Notes under the pieces: model-generated
What the model saw: only the letters and a program-made list of their open reading frames with translations
Databases searched by the model: none
Told to the model about the DNA's origin: nothing
Translations under genes and position numbers: made by a program
From: an uncultured Candidatus Saccharibacteria bacterium
Lineage (GTDB): Bacteria; Patescibacteriota; Saccharimonadia; Saccharimonadales; Saccharimonadaceae
Assembly (NCBI GenBank): GCA_948288625.1
Contig: CAOHYA010000001.1
Coordinates: forward strand, 62,001 to 126,000
DNA length: 64,000 bases
Direction: 5' to 3'
In this document: positions 52,073 to 60,422 of the stretch, piece by piece
Layout of the letters: each line of letters starts with the position of its first letter
Numbering within the stretch: the first letter of the stretch is position 1

Positions 52073-53134
52073 GTGACAGATATATTAGACAACATAAACG
52101 TACTGAACCAGCGAGATCCAGAGGGTGCTCTGGCTATCGTGGCTTCTCAATATCAACAAACGGTGTTTGATGCGCAGGTAAAAAACGCCGAGCATGATAA
52201 CCGTGAAATCACTTCGTTGGTAGTGACCGGCATGGGTGGTTCGGCTTTGGCGGCGCTGATTGTCAAAGTGCTGTATCAAACAAAATTAACTATCCCATTT
52301 GATATTATTCGCGGCTACGATTTGCCTGGATACGTGAACGAAAACACGTTGGTTATTGCCAGTAGCTATTCTGGAAATACCGAAGAGACATTATCCGCTT
52401 TAGCTCAAGCTCAACAAAAAAAGGCTCAACTGGCTATTATCGCTTCCGGCGGAAAATTGGTCGATATTGCCGAAGAAGAGGGGATTGCCTATGCCAGCCT
52501 TCCGGGGGGTGTGCAGCCACGTATGGCCATGCTGTATAACTTTAGGGCTTTGTTGTCTATTTTGGAGAACTTCGGCATTATCGGCAAAGAAGAAAACGAA
52601 GCGGTAGCGGCACTTTCTGGGTGGCTTGAGGCAGAAACGGCACAGTGGGGTCCCGAAGTGCCAACCGCTGAAAATTATGCCAAGCAACTCGCGCACGAAG
52701 CAATTGGTAAGACGCCGGTTTTTTACGGTGGTGCGGTGACTGCGCCACTTGCGTATAAGTGGAAGATTAGCTGGAACGAAACTGCTAAAAACGTCGCTTT
52801 TTGGAACGAGTATTCAGAATTTAACCACAACGAATTTATGGGCTGGGCATCGCACCCGGTTGAGAAGCCGTTTGCCGTATTCGATTTGATAAGCTCATTT
52901 GAGCGACCACGTATTTTGCAACGGTTTGAGCTTTCCGATAAGTTGCTCAGCGGTAAGCGACCTGCGGCAAAGATTATTAGGTTGAAAGGCGACACATTGT
53001 TGGCTCAACTATTGTGGGGAGCCATTTTGGCCGATTTCGCCAGTACCTATGCGGCTATTCTGAACGGAGTTGATCCTACGCCCGTCGTACTCATCGAGAA
53101 GTTGAAGCAAGAACTGGCCGAAGATCCGCGCTAA
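52073..53134 (+). CDS. SIS-domain phosphosugar isomerase (bifunctional Pgi/Pmi-like)
   Basis: From GTG 52073, with GGTGG about eight bases upstream, the protein has 353 residues; TTG 52058 and GTG 52061 are other options. The first SIS domain has VVTGMGGSALAALI near 48-61 and SSYSGNTEETLSAL near 93-106, and the second has NHNEFMGWASHP, the family landmark for glutamate and histidine in catalysis. Members interconvert glucose-6-phosphate or mannose-6-phosphate with fructose-6-phosphate. It feeds sugar nucleotides for glycans or glycolysis. Confidence 0.88.
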   Translation: MTDILDNINVLNQRDPEGALAIVASQYQQTVFDAQVKNAEHDNREITSLVVTGMGGSALAALIVKVLYQTKLTIPFDIIRGYDLPGYVNENTLVIASSYSGNTEETLSALAQAQQKKAQLAIIASGGKLVDIAEEEGIAYASLPGGVQPRMAMLYNFRALLSILENFGIIGKEENEAVAALSGWLEAETAQWGPEVPTAENYAKQLAHEAIGKTPVFYGGAVTAPLAYKWKISWNETAKNVAFWNEYSEFNHNEFMGWASHPVEKPFAVFDLISSFERPRILQRFELSDKLLSGKRPAAKIIRLKGDTLLAQLLWGAILADFASTYAAILNGVDPTPVVLIEKLKQELAEDPR

Positions 53135-53140
53135 CTAAGG

Positions 53141-54373
53141 TCAGTCATACTGCCGTAAAGCAGAAATAGGGTCTTTGCGAGCGGCGCGTATTGCTGGGTA
53201 AAGCCCGAAGAGCGTTCCGATTACCAGTGAAACGACTAATGCGACGGCTGCGATTTCCCAAGTGAATAGTGGATCAAAGGTAAGGAAGGTGCTAATCGCA
53301 AAGGCGAGTATGTACCCTACGACGTACCCAGTAATGCCACCTCCGATGCTGAGCGCCAAGGATTCTATTAAAAATTGTGAAACGATATCACCGTTCGTAG
53401 CACCCAGTGCTTTACGAATTCCGATTTCGCGGGTTCGCTCGGCAACGCTGACGAGCATGATATTCATGATACCTACACCACCGACCACTAATGAAATTGC
53501 GGCTATAGCTACGGAAACCCCGGCAATGGCCGTAAACATACCGCTGGTTGGTTGCGCGATCTCGTTACCTGATAACACGGTGAAGTCGGCTTGGCCAAAA
53601 TGGTTTTTTAATAGCGACTTATTGATATGAGTGATAATTCCGTCAAGGTATTCGACAGATTCACTTTGAACGTTGATCTGCTGAATGTGCGACGCGCCTT
53701 GATTGAGGGTACGGCCACTACTTAAATTGATTAATACGGCATTATCGAAGTCGACCGTATTGTAGTTGATTGGATTGTTTGCACGTTTAAGAATACCGAT
53801 GATAGTAAATGGTTGGCCTTTGACGGTAACAACTTTGCCGATTGACTGATCGGTACCAAAAAGGTCGATAGAAAGTTGCGGGCCAATAACTGCGGTGCTA
53901 TCGTTAAGGGCGTCATCAAGAAACTGCCCTTCTGCTATTTCTATGTTACTTATTTCTTCTAAATTCGGTGTCGTAGCGAGAATTGGCGTTCGAGGTGACC
54001 CTTCGTTTTTACCACTCACCGCGCCGCCTAAAATCATGAGCGGCGCAACTGCTTTGACATGTTCGATTTTTTCAACGGAAGCGACATCGGCATCAGATAA
54101 ATTGCTCGCAGCAAACGTTTGACCGACCGGAAGTTGGGTAATACCATTTAATGCATCACTTTCGTCGGCACCGGGGCGGATGACGGCGATATTACCACCG
54201 AGTGAATTGACTTGATCGACCACTACTTTGCTTGCTCCGGCGCTTAAGGCCAAAATCGTTGTGATGCTCGCGACACCAATGGTTATTCCCAGCATGGTGA
54301 GTATGCTACGCATCCGGCTGCTGGCAATTGATTGGCGGGCAATGTGAATATGATTCATTAAAAGGAGTTTCAT
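53141..54373 (-). CDS. MacB-type ABC transporter permease
   Basis: The 410-residue protein has a first membrane helix near 27-47 (MLGITIGVASITTILALS), a MacB-like periplasmic domain to about 280 and three C-terminal helices with GVGIMNIMLVSVAERTREIG and IRKALGATNGDI, the FtsX/MacB landmark. It works with the ATPase encoded just upstream; the start overlaps that stop by one base. Such pairs couple ATP hydrolysis to mechanical work outside the membrane, such as export of peptides or lipoproteins. The substrate is unknown. Confidence 0.92.
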   Translation of the reverse strand: MKLLLMNHIHIARQSIASSRMRSILTMLGITIGVASITTILALSAGASKVVVDQVNSLGGNIAVIRPGADESDALNGITQLPVGQTFAASNLSDADVASVEKIEHVKAVAPLMILGGAVSGKNEGSPRTPILATTPNLEEISNIEIAEGQFLDDALNDSTAVIGPQLSIDLFGTDQSIGKVVTVKGQPFTIIGILKRANNPINYNTVDFDNAVLINLSSGRTLNQGASHIQQINVQSESVEYLDGIITHINKSLLKNHFGQADFTVLSGNEIAQPTSGMFTAIAGVSVAIAAISLVVGGVGIMNIMLVSVAERTREIGIRKALGATNGDIVSQFLIESLALSIGGGITGYVVGYILAFAISTFLTFDPLFTWEIAAVALVVSLVIGTLFGLYPAIRAARKDPISALRQYD

Positions 54374-55158
54374 TATTTTGGCCCCTTCTTTTTTATAGAT
54401 ACTTTTGGCTTTTTAGTCACGTTCAAAGGCTTTTTTGTACTCACTCGTGAAGGGAGGGGAAGGCGGAATGTGTCGGTGTCGATTTGACCGTCAAGCATAG
54501 TGATGACGCGGCTGGCGTACGTAGTGAGGTCGGGGTTGTGAGTCACCATGATGATAGTATTGCCCTGTTTATGCAGGTCGGACAATTCTTCCATGATGAT
54601 ATGGCTGGCTCGAGAGTCGAGATTTCCGGTTGGCTCGTCGGCAAGAATGATCGCGGGGTCGTTCACGAGGGCCCGGGCAATAGCGACCCGTTGCATTTGT
54701 CCACCTGATAATTGGTTGGGCATATAAAATTCACGTTCGCCTAAATGAAAACTCTGCAACATTTTACTCGCCTTCTTTTGACGGGCTAACTGACCCATGC
54801 CTTTATATATGAGCGGCAAAGCGACGTTATCGAGAACATTAAGGCGTGATACTAGATTGAAGCTTTGAAATACGAAACCGATTTGCTGGCTGCGAATATT
54901 TGCTTGGCGTTTCGCGGATAGGGAGGCGATAGACTTTCCATCGAGCTCATACTCACCCTCGACATGGCTATCCAGTAACCCGAGTACATTCAGAAGCGTA
55001 GTTTTACCGCATCCGCTTGGGCCCATGATAGCGATAAATTCGCCCTTTTGGATCGTTAAATTAATGCCATCGAGGGCATAATGTTCGGCGTCACCAAGAC
55101 CAAAACGTTTTTTGAGGTCTTTTAGAACGATGACGGGCGGGTTTTTTGTATTTGACAT
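54373..55158 (-). CDS. MacB/LolD-type ABC transporter ATP-binding protein
   Basis: From ATG 55158 the protein has 261 residues: Walker A GPSGCGKTTLLNVL, Q-loop FVFQSFNLVSRLN, signature LSGGQMQRVAIARAL, Walker B IILADEPTGNLDS and the H-loop MVTHNPD. A basic tail of Lys-rich repeats ends it. TACTAT at 55170-55165 lies six bases before the ATG, so the mRNA is probably leaderless; the longer frame to 55293 overlaps tRNA-Ser(GGA) and is not real. It powers the permease that follows. Confidence 0.94.
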   Translation of the reverse strand: MSNTKNPPVIVLKDLKKRFGLGDAEHYALDGINLTIQKGEFIAIMGPSGCGKTTLLNVLGLLDSHVEGEYELDGKSIASLSAKRQANIRSQQIGFVFQSFNLVSRLNVLDNVALPLIYKGMGQLARQKKASKMLQSFHLGEREFYMPNQLSGGQMQRVAIARALVNDPAIILADEPTGNLDSRASHIIMEELSDLHKQGNTIIMVTHNPDLTTYASRVITMLDGQIDTDTFRLPLPSRVSTKKPLNVTKKPKVSIKKKGPK

Positions 55159-55164
55159 TACCCT

Positions 55165-55170
55165 ATAGTA
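55165..55170 (-). promoter_or_regulatory. -10 hexamer of a leaderless promoter
   Basis: TACTAT on the minus strand ends six bases before ATG 55158. Confidence 0.55.
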
Positions 55171-55224
55171 TGAGAGGAATTTGCGTTTACGGCAACTATT
55201 TGTTTGCCGTGGAAAAAACAATAG

Positions 55225-55253
55225 TTGGCCTTCCGAGCAATTTTGCCTACAAT
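55225..55253 (+). promoter_or_regulatory. tRNA-Ser(GGA) promoter
   Basis: TTGGCC at 55225-55230, a 17-base spacer and TACAAT at 55248-55253. Confidence 0.65.
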
Positions 55254-55263
55254 GGGAAGACGT

Positions 55264-55353
55264 GGAGAGGTGGCCGAGTGGTTGAAGGCGCACGCTTGGA
55301 AAGCGTGTGTGCGAGGAATCGTACCGTGAGTTCGAATCTCATCCTCTCCGCCA
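55264..55353 (+). tRNA. tRNA-Ser(GGA)
   Basis: The acceptor GGAGAGG pairs with CCTCTCC, the anticodon in TTGGAAA is GGA, with a long variable arm, T-arm TTCGAAT, discriminator G and encoded CCA. With TGA, GCT and CGA it completes the four serine isoacceptors in this window. Confidence 0.96.
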
Positions 55354-55357
55354 AATA

Positions 55358-55386
55358 TTGACATCATATATAATTTATTATATTAT
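55358..55386 (+). promoter_or_regulatory. Consensus-like promoter of the 55425 gene
   Basis: TTGACA at 55358-55363, a 17-base spacer and TATTAT at 55381-55386. Confidence 0.8.
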
Positions 55387-55424
55387 GTTCTTGTTATCTG
55401 CACCTACAACCGAACGGAGAAAAG

Positions 55425-55700
55425 ATGCCTGCCGTAACTTTTGACGGAAGTCAAAAAGTGGACTACAGGAAGAAGCAAACCCCCACCACCTACGCCTGTG
55501 AACAGTGCGGGATGACAGGAGTGAAGCTGTGGAGAAACGGAGATCGACACGTGTCACAAGTGACGCTTCGGTGTCAAACACATCGAACTGACGAGCATCA
55601 TCACCCGGCCATTCTGTCGGAAGATAATCTGCAGTTCCTTGCACCTGGCTATCTGCCTAAAAACGCTGCCCGGTGGTGGGAGAAGTTGCCGCTTCGATAA
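55425..55700 (+). CDS. Orphan 91-residue protein with zinc-ribbon-like motif
   Basis: The protein has CEQCGMTG near residues 25-32 and RCQTH near 49-53; together C-x2-C...C-x2-H could hold a zinc ion. The rest is basic and polar, ending WWEKLPLR. It recalls small treble-clef or ribbon proteins but no family is recognised. GGAG lies eight bases before ATG 55425, it has a near-consensus promoter and a long terminator-like stem, and no linked neighbours. Confidence 0.65.
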   Translation: MPAVTFDGSQKVDYRKKQTPTTYACEQCGMTGVKLWRNGDRHVSQVTLRCQTHRTDEHHHPAILSEDNLQFLAPGYLPKNAARWWEKLPLR

Positions 55701-55705
55701 CCGAC

Positions 55706-55769
55706 CCCGAGATCTACCCCGCTAGGTTTGTTGCCTTGAGGTAAGATCTCGGGCAACAACCAGAATTTT
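55706..55769 (+). terminator. Terminator-like long hairpin after the 55425 gene
   Basis: CCCGAGATCT at 55706-55715 pairs with AGATCTCGGG at 55744-55753 with a 28-base inner loop; TTTTTT follows at 55765. Confidence 0.65.
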
Positions 55770-55815
55770 TTATACAAAGAAGAATCTGACTGCTGAATAT
55801 ACTAAAAAGTAACTA

Positions 55816-55865
55816 AACGCTACATGTAGCGTTGTAAATAATAATTATAACGCTACGAATGGCAT
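55816..55865 (+). promoter_or_regulatory. Paired NrdR-like boxes 1 and 2 upstream of nrdA
   Basis: AACGCTACATGTAGCGTT at 55816-55833 is a perfect 18-bp palindrome. ACGCTACGAATGGCAT at 55850-55865 repeats its left half with a degenerate right half. The centres are 33 bp apart. NrdR boxes are known as pairs of about 16 bp with helical phasing in front of reductase operons. Confidence 0.72.
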
Positions 55866-55919
55866 AAGGTGTTACCAAAAGCGGAATAGGCGTGTAGTCA
55901 AAAAAACCCGTTAAAATGC

Positions 55920-55974
55920 TTGAAAAACTATATATAGGGGCATATAGTCGTTCTTAAGCACTACGAAAGTAGTG
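55920..55974 (+). promoter_or_regulatory. nrdA promoter with NrdR-like boxes 3 and 4
   Basis: TTGAAA at 55920-55925, a 17-base spacer and TATAGT at 55943-55948 form the likely promoter. Box 3 (centre 55932.5, CTATATATAG) covers the spacer. Box 4 CACTACGAAAGTAGTG at 55959-55974 covers the start of the transcript. Centres are 34 bp apart. Binding of a repressor to both would block RNA polymerase. Confidence 0.65.
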
Positions 55975-56073
55975 GAATAAAAATACACATGAGGCAAGGA
56001 GGAGAAAACAACCGACTCCATCGGTTTCTTCTTGCGCCCCGCTTGTAAAAAGAGGGGTACCTGGGGAGGTGTC

Positions 56074-56109
56074 ATGAATCAATCAAAAAGGGGATATAGG
56101 GGAAAATGA
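56074..56109 (+). CDS. Possible 11-codon leader peptide coupled to nrdA
   Basis: ATG 56074 follows GGGGAGGTG at 56063-56071. The frame reads MNQSKRGYRGK and its TGA (56107-56109) overlaps the nrdA ATG as ATGA. nrdA itself has its GGGG only three bases before its ATG. Coupled re-initiation from this leader is likely if it is translated. Confidence 0.5.
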   Translation: MNQSKRGYRGK

Positions 56110-58505
56110 ACAATATTACTGTGGTCAAACGTGACGGTTCACGCGAAGCGTACGATGCCAATAAAATTAACTTGGCACTGGTTAAAGCGAGCGAAGGCCT
56201 CGAAGACCAAATTTCGAAAGTTGTTGAGGTTGCCTCACAGCTACAGTTAACATTGTTCGATGGTATTACCAGTGAGCAACTCGACGAAGCTGTCATTCAA
56301 ACAGCACTGCAAAACGTAAAGGATGACCCTGATTACGATAAAATCGCGGCTCGTTTATTATTAAAGAACTTATACAAGAACATTCTCGGCGATTACAATA
56401 CCGCTGAAGAGCTGAAAAAATTACATGAGAAGAAGTTTGGCGCTTTTCTAAAGGACAACGTTAAAGATGGTCTGCTCGACAAACGTCTTGTCGATGGTCG
56501 TTTTGACCTGCCGACGCTTGCTAAGGCGCTCGACCCCGCGAAAGACGATCTTTCTAAGTACCTCGGTGTCATCACGAACCGAAACCGATACGCCCTTCGA
56601 AAGGGGAGCGGTGAACCAATCGAAGTACCTCAATACACCCACATGCGTATCGCTATGGGCTTGGCAATCAAAGATACCGACCCGACGCAAGCTGCGCTTG
56701 ATTTCTACACTCACATGAGTAATCTTGATTACGTTCCAGGAGGTTCGACGCGCGTGAACGCCGGTGGTGCCTTCCCGCAGCTTTCGAACTGTTTCCTTAT
56801 GGACGTTGACGACGACATGGAGTCGATTGCCCGAAGCGTTCGCGATACGATGTTTATCGCTAAGGGTACCGGTGGTATTGGTATCGGTTTCACGAAACTT
56901 CGTGCCGCCGGAAGCCCAGTAAAGACTACCAACACCGAAAGCACTGGCCCTATCCCTTTCATGAAAATGATTGACACCGCTTTGTTCGCGGTTAGCCGTA
57001 AAGGTAAAAAAGCGGGTGCGGCCGCTATGTACATGGAGAACTGGCACCTTAACTTCCCACAATTCCTCGACCTCAAAGCCAACTCAGGTGACCCTTACCT
57101 GCGAACTCGTTTTGCGAACACGGCTACATTTATTAGCGACGAATTTATGCGTCGTGTTGAGAAAGACCAAGATTGGTATTTGTTTGACCCAGCTGAAACC
57201 ATGGACCTCACCGAACTGTATGGCGATGAATTTTCAAAGCGCTACAAAGAATATACGAAAATGGCCGACGAAGGAAAAATGCGTCGATTTGAGAAAACAT
57301 CAGCCCGCCAACAATTCCGCCAAATCCTTATTCAACTGCAAGCCACCAGCCACCCATGGCTTACCTGGAAAGACACCATTAACGTTCGTGCGTTGAACAA
57401 TAATACAGGTACGATCCACATTTCAAACCTTTGTACTGAAATTACTTTGCCACAAGATAACGACAATATTGCCGTGTGTAACTTGGTAAGCATTAATTTA
57501 AGTGCTCACCTGAACGCTGATAAAACCTGGGATTGGGACCGCTTGGCAGCAAGCTCTCGGAGTGCCATTCGCCAGTTGGACAACCTTGTCGATATTACCG
57601 AACTCCCAGTACCGCAAGCTATGAACGCCAACAGTTCGACTCGTGCGCTCGGCCTTGGCTTTATGGGCTTCAGCGACGTCATCGAAAAACTTGGCTACAG
57701 CTACGAATCTGAAGAAGCGTACGAACTTGTTGACCAACTGACTGAATACATTAGTTACCACGCGATCGACGAATCAGCTGAACTTGCCAAGAAGCTTGGA
57801 AGCTACCCTAACTTCAAGGGCAGCGGTTGGAACAAGGGTATTTTGCCTATCGATACCCTTAATACGCTTGGCGACAACCGTAAGGTCAAGGTCAAAGTAG
57901 ATCAAAAGACCCGTCTCGATTGGGACTCACTTCGTTCAAAGGTGAAGAAGGGTATGCGAAACGCCACATTAATGGCGATCGCCCCGACTGCTAACATCGC
58001 GCACATCGCCGGTACTACCCCTGGTATCGACCCACAGTTCTCACAAATCTTTAGCCGCTCGACTTTAAACGGTAAGTTCCTCGAAGTGAACGCTAACCTA
58101 GTTGGCGACCTAAAGCGACTTGGAATCTGGGAAGAGGTAAAAGATGACCTGCTTATTAACCAGGGTGATATCCAAGGTATCGAAGCAATCCCTCAGGAGT
58201 TAAAAGATGTATACAAGACAAGCTTCCAGCTTTCACCGTACGCCTTTATCGAAGTCGCCGCCCGGGCACAGAAATGGGTCGACCAAGCAATTAGCCGTAA
58301 TATGTACCTCGATACTCGTGATATTGATGAGTATGAGAAAATTTACTTCGAAGCGTGGAAGCGCGGTTTGAAAACTACCTACTATCTCCACGTGAAGCCT
58401 CGTCATCAGTCTGAGCAAACTACCGTCAAGTCAAACAAGGCCGAGAAGATTCAAAAAACAACTGGTGGTCGAACTGGTTTCGGGTTCGCTAAAGCAGCTA
58501 AATAG
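56106..58505 (+). CDS. nrdA: Class I ribonucleotide reductase alpha subunit lacking the redox tail
   Basis: The 799-residue protein has an ATP-cone at about 1-95 (VVKRDGSREAYDANKINLAL), then the ten-stranded barrel with Cys229 (LSNCFL), Asn441, the thiyl-radical Cys443 and Glu445 (SNLCTEI), Cys458 (AVCNLVSINL) and the radical-relay Tyr759-Tyr760 (KTTYYLHVK). These are all the cysteines it has. The usual C-terminal CxxC-type pair that re-reduces the active site is absent: the protein ends FGFAKAAK. A separate gene at 60907 encodes a short protein ending CEGCQ. It is the first gene of the nrd operon and reduces ribonucleotides to deoxyribonucleotides. Confidence 0.96.
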   Translation: MNNITVVKRDGSREAYDANKINLALVKASEGLEDQISKVVEVASQLQLTLFDGITSEQLDEAVIQTALQNVKDDPDYDKIAARLLLKNLYKNILGDYNTAEELKKLHEKKFGAFLKDNVKDGLLDKRLVDGRFDLPTLAKALDPAKDDLSKYLGVITNRNRYALRKGSGEPIEVPQYTHMRIAMGLAIKDTDPTQAALDFYTHMSNLDYVPGGSTRVNAGGAFPQLSNCFLMDVDDDMESIARSVRDTMFIAKGTGGIGIGFTKLRAAGSPVKTTNTESTGPIPFMKMIDTALFAVSRKGKKAGAAAMYMENWHLNFPQFLDLKANSGDPYLRTRFANTATFISDEFMRRVEKDQDWYLFDPAETMDLTELYGDEFSKRYKEYTKMADEGKMRRFEKTSARQQFRQILIQLQATSHPWLTWKDTINVRALNNNTGTIHISNLCTEITLPQDNDNIAVCNLVSINLSAHLNADKTWDWDRLAASSRSAIRQLDNLVDITELPVPQAMNANSSTRALGLGFMGFSDVIEKLGYSYESEEAYELVDQLTEYISYHAIDESAELAKKLGSYPNFKGSGWNKGILPIDTLNTLGDNRKVKVKVDQKTRLDWDSLRSKVKKGMRNATLMAIAPTANIAHIAGTTPGIDPQFSQIFSRSTLNGKFLEVNANLVGDLKRLGIWEEVKDDLLINQGDIQGIEAIPQELKDVYKTSFQLSPYAFIEVAARAQKWVDQAISRNMYLDTRDIDEYEKIYFEAWKRGLKTTYYLHVKPRHQSEQTTVKSNKAEKIQKTTGGRTGFGFAKAAK

Positions 58506-58518
58506 AAAGGAGTAGGTG

Positions 58519-58776
58519 ATGGTTCTCACGACGAAGACGGTACCGCATCATACCGATGAGATACTGGATGAAAAGGATCGCGCCGAGATTCATAGAATCA
58601 TCGCCGACCTTCGGCACACGTACATCGAACGGCATGCCGAAGCGCTTGGTGAATATCATCAGGCGCAACGAAAAGCCAACCGAGCACTTCACGAAGTAAC
58701 GCGGGTAGAAAAGCACCTTGAACGAATCAAAGATTTTTGTAAGAAAAATAATATACCCTTAGAAGACGGGGAATAA
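58519..58776 (+). CDS. Small coiled-coil protein between nrdA and nrdB, unknown function
   Basis: From ATG 58519, with AAGGAG at 58507-58512, the product is 85 residues; GTG 58516 is next to it. It is almost wholly helical with heptad-like charge patterns (RAEIHRIIADLRHTYIERHA, VTRVEKHLERIKDF), one Cys and no membrane part. It lies 13 bases after nrdA and nine before nrdB and is surely cotranscribed. It might bind the reductase or scaffold it. I do not recognise the family. Confidence 0.72.
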   Translation: MVLTTKTVPHHTDEILDEKDRAEIHRIIADLRHTYIERHAEALGEYHQAQRKANRALHEVTRVEKHLERIKDFCKKNNIPLEDGE

Positions 58777-58785
58777 GGAGATACT

Positions 58786-59784
58786 ATGGCAGATTCAGAA
58801 CAATCACACGGAATTCTAGGAACCGGCCTTCGTGACGGGCTACAACTCAAACCAATTCGTTATCAATGGGCATACGACCTGTACAACCAAGCGGTTGCGA
58901 ACACGTGGTTTCCAAACGAAGTGCAATTGGTGCAAGACTTAGCCGACTTCGATAAGTTGACCGACGAAGAGAAGCACGCGCTAAAAACAGTTATCAGCTA
59001 CCTGAACCCGAACGAACTCCTTATTAACAAGTCGCTTGCTTTTGGTATCTACCCGTACGTCAACGCTGCCGAAGCGCACATCTACCTTTCGAAGCAGATG
59101 TGGGAAGAGGCGAACCACTTCATGACGTTCGAATACATTATTGAGACGTTCCCGTTCAACCGCGAAGAAATTTACGCGGCCGGAAATGGCAAAAAATCAC
59201 TTGCCGATAAAGCGGCATTCCAAAACAAGTATCTCGGCCGTATTTTGAATGGCAACATCGATATCGAAACGACCGAAGGTAAAAAAGACTTCGTACGGAG
59301 CCTCGTCGCTTACAACATCGTACTCGAAGGCATTTGGTTCTACTCTGGCTTCATGGTAGGAATGAGCTTCCGCCAACGCAACCTGCTCCGTAACGTAGGA
59401 AGCCTTCTGGACTGGATTACCCGTGACGAAAACCTACACCTGACATTTGGTATCAACTTGCTTCTGACGGTGCTTGATGAAAACCCTGACCTTCAAACTG
59501 CTGAATTTGCCGAAGAAATTCGCGGGCTTATCCTTGAAGCGGTCGAGCTCGAAAAAGCGTACAACATCGACATGCTTCCAAAAGGTATCCTTGGCTTGAA
59601 CGCCGAATATGTGAACCAATACGTTATGTATATGACCGACCGACGCCTTGAAGAGCTTGGTTTCGAAGCGGAGTATAACGTGTCTAACCCAGCCAAGTGG
59701 ATGGCGGCAGCGAACGACACGCTTGAATTGGTGAACTTCTTCGAAAGTACCAATACAAGTTACGAAGTGAACGGCGGAAAGTAG
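58786..59784 (+). CDS. nrdB: Ribonucleotide reductase beta subunit with Phe at the radical Tyr position (class Ic-like)
   Basis: The 332-residue ferritin-like protein has the six metal ligands in proper order: Glu77 (PNELLINKS), Glu108 and His111 (WEEANHFMTF), Glu181 (VLEGIWFYSG), Glu215 and His218 (RDENLHLTF). The residue four after His111 is Phe115; in class Ia enzymes this is the radical Tyr (E. coli Tyr122). The first ligand is Glu rather than Asp. Both points match the Chlamydia trachomatis class Ic enzyme, which uses a Mn/Fe centre. GGAG lies before ATG 58786. It makes the radical that NrdA uses. Confidence 0.95.
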   Translation: MADSEQSHGILGTGLRDGLQLKPIRYQWAYDLYNQAVANTWFPNEVQLVQDLADFDKLTDEEKHALKTVISYLNPNELLINKSLAFGIYPYVNAAEAHIYLSKQMWEEANHFMTFEYIIETFPFNREEIYAAGNGKKSLADKAAFQNKYLGRILNGNIDIETTEGKKDFVRSLVAYNIVLEGIWFYSGFMVGMSFRQRNLLRNVGSLLDWITRDENLHLTFGINLLLTVLDENPDLQTAEFAEEIRGLILEAVELEKAYNIDMLPKGILGLNAEYVNQYVMYMTDRRLEELGFEAEYNVSNPAKWMAAANDTLELVNFFESTNTSYEVNGGK

Positions 59785-59792
59785 TATCTACG

Positions 59793-60422
59793 ATGTCGAA
59801 CGAATCTACGATCCAAGCAGAAATCGAAGCTAAGTTTGTAGACGTAAACATCGAAGATATACGAACACGACTTGCGCAGGTAAAAGCGGAGCTTGAACAC
59901 CCTATGAGGCTTATGCGTCGGGTCGTGATCGAGCAAGAACATCATGCGGCCGAAAACTCCTTTATTCGTATTCGCGACGAAGGTGATCGGACGACGCTGA
60001 CGTTTAAGCGACGTACCAAGCCGGACGGCACGACGACTATCGATAGCACCCAAGAACTTGAAACTACCGTAGGTAATTTTGACGTTGCGGTGAATATTCT
60101 AAAAGAAGCTGGCTGGGATTACATTACGTTTCAAGAAAGCCGACGCGAAACGTGGCGTCTTGATGACGTAGAGATCGTTATCGATGAGTGGCCATGGATT
60201 GAGCCATATATTGAAATCGAAGGAGAAAGTATCGAAGCGGTGCAAGAAGTAGCCCGGAAGCTTGGATTTGATTGGAACGATGCGGTATTTGGTTCGGTCG
60301 ATGTTATCTATCAACGTGATTTTCCAGATATGTCAGTTCGCGGGGTCATTGATATCAAGGAAGTACGCTTTGGTGATGCACTTCCGCGAGAATTCCAGCC
60401 TCGGCAGGAGGGTTCGGTATGA
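59793..60422 (+). CDS. CYTH domain protein (triphosphate-binding tunnel family)
   Basis: The 209-residue protein has the ExExK motif (AEIEAKF) near 9-15, FIRIRDEGDRTTLTFKRR as the second and third strands of the tunnel with paired basic residues, and ETWRLDDVEIVIDEWPWIEPYIEIEG with acidic metal ligands. CYTH members cut inorganic triphosphate or thiamine triphosphate or, rarely, make cAMP; none can be chosen here. It lies eight bases after nrdB and its last bases overlap the next ATG, so it is in the nrd transcript, which suggests a link with nucleotides. Confidence 0.87.
   Translation: MSNESTIQAEIEAKFVDVNIEDIRTRLAQVKAELEHPMRLMRRVVIEQEHHAAENSFIRIRDEGDRTTLTFKRRTKPDGTTTIDSTQELETTVGNFDVAVNILKEAGWDYITFQESRRETWRLDDVEIVIDEWPWIEPYIEIEGESIEAVQEVARKLGFDWNDAVFGSVDVIYQRDFPDMSVRGVIDIKEVRFGDALPREFQPRQEGSV

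Larger units (their letters stand above)
55770..56105 (+). other. Gene-free nrd control region and structured leader
   Basis: This stretch has the four NrdR-like boxes, the promoter and a leader of about 150 bases with two small hairpins (ACCGA-CTCCA-TCGGT near 56010 and CCCCGC...GAGGGG near 56037-56058). No larger gene fits. A short frame ATG 55989 to TAA 56048 (MRQGGENNRLHRFLLAPRL) has no ribosome binding site. Confidence 0.6.

Noticed and set aside
55159..55293. Longer start for the MacB-type ATPase
   Set aside because: It would run through tRNA-Ser(GGA), and ATG 55158 has a fitting promoter.
56448..57062. 204-codon minus-strand frame in nrdA
   Set aside because: Shadow of the strongly conserved nrdA reading frame.
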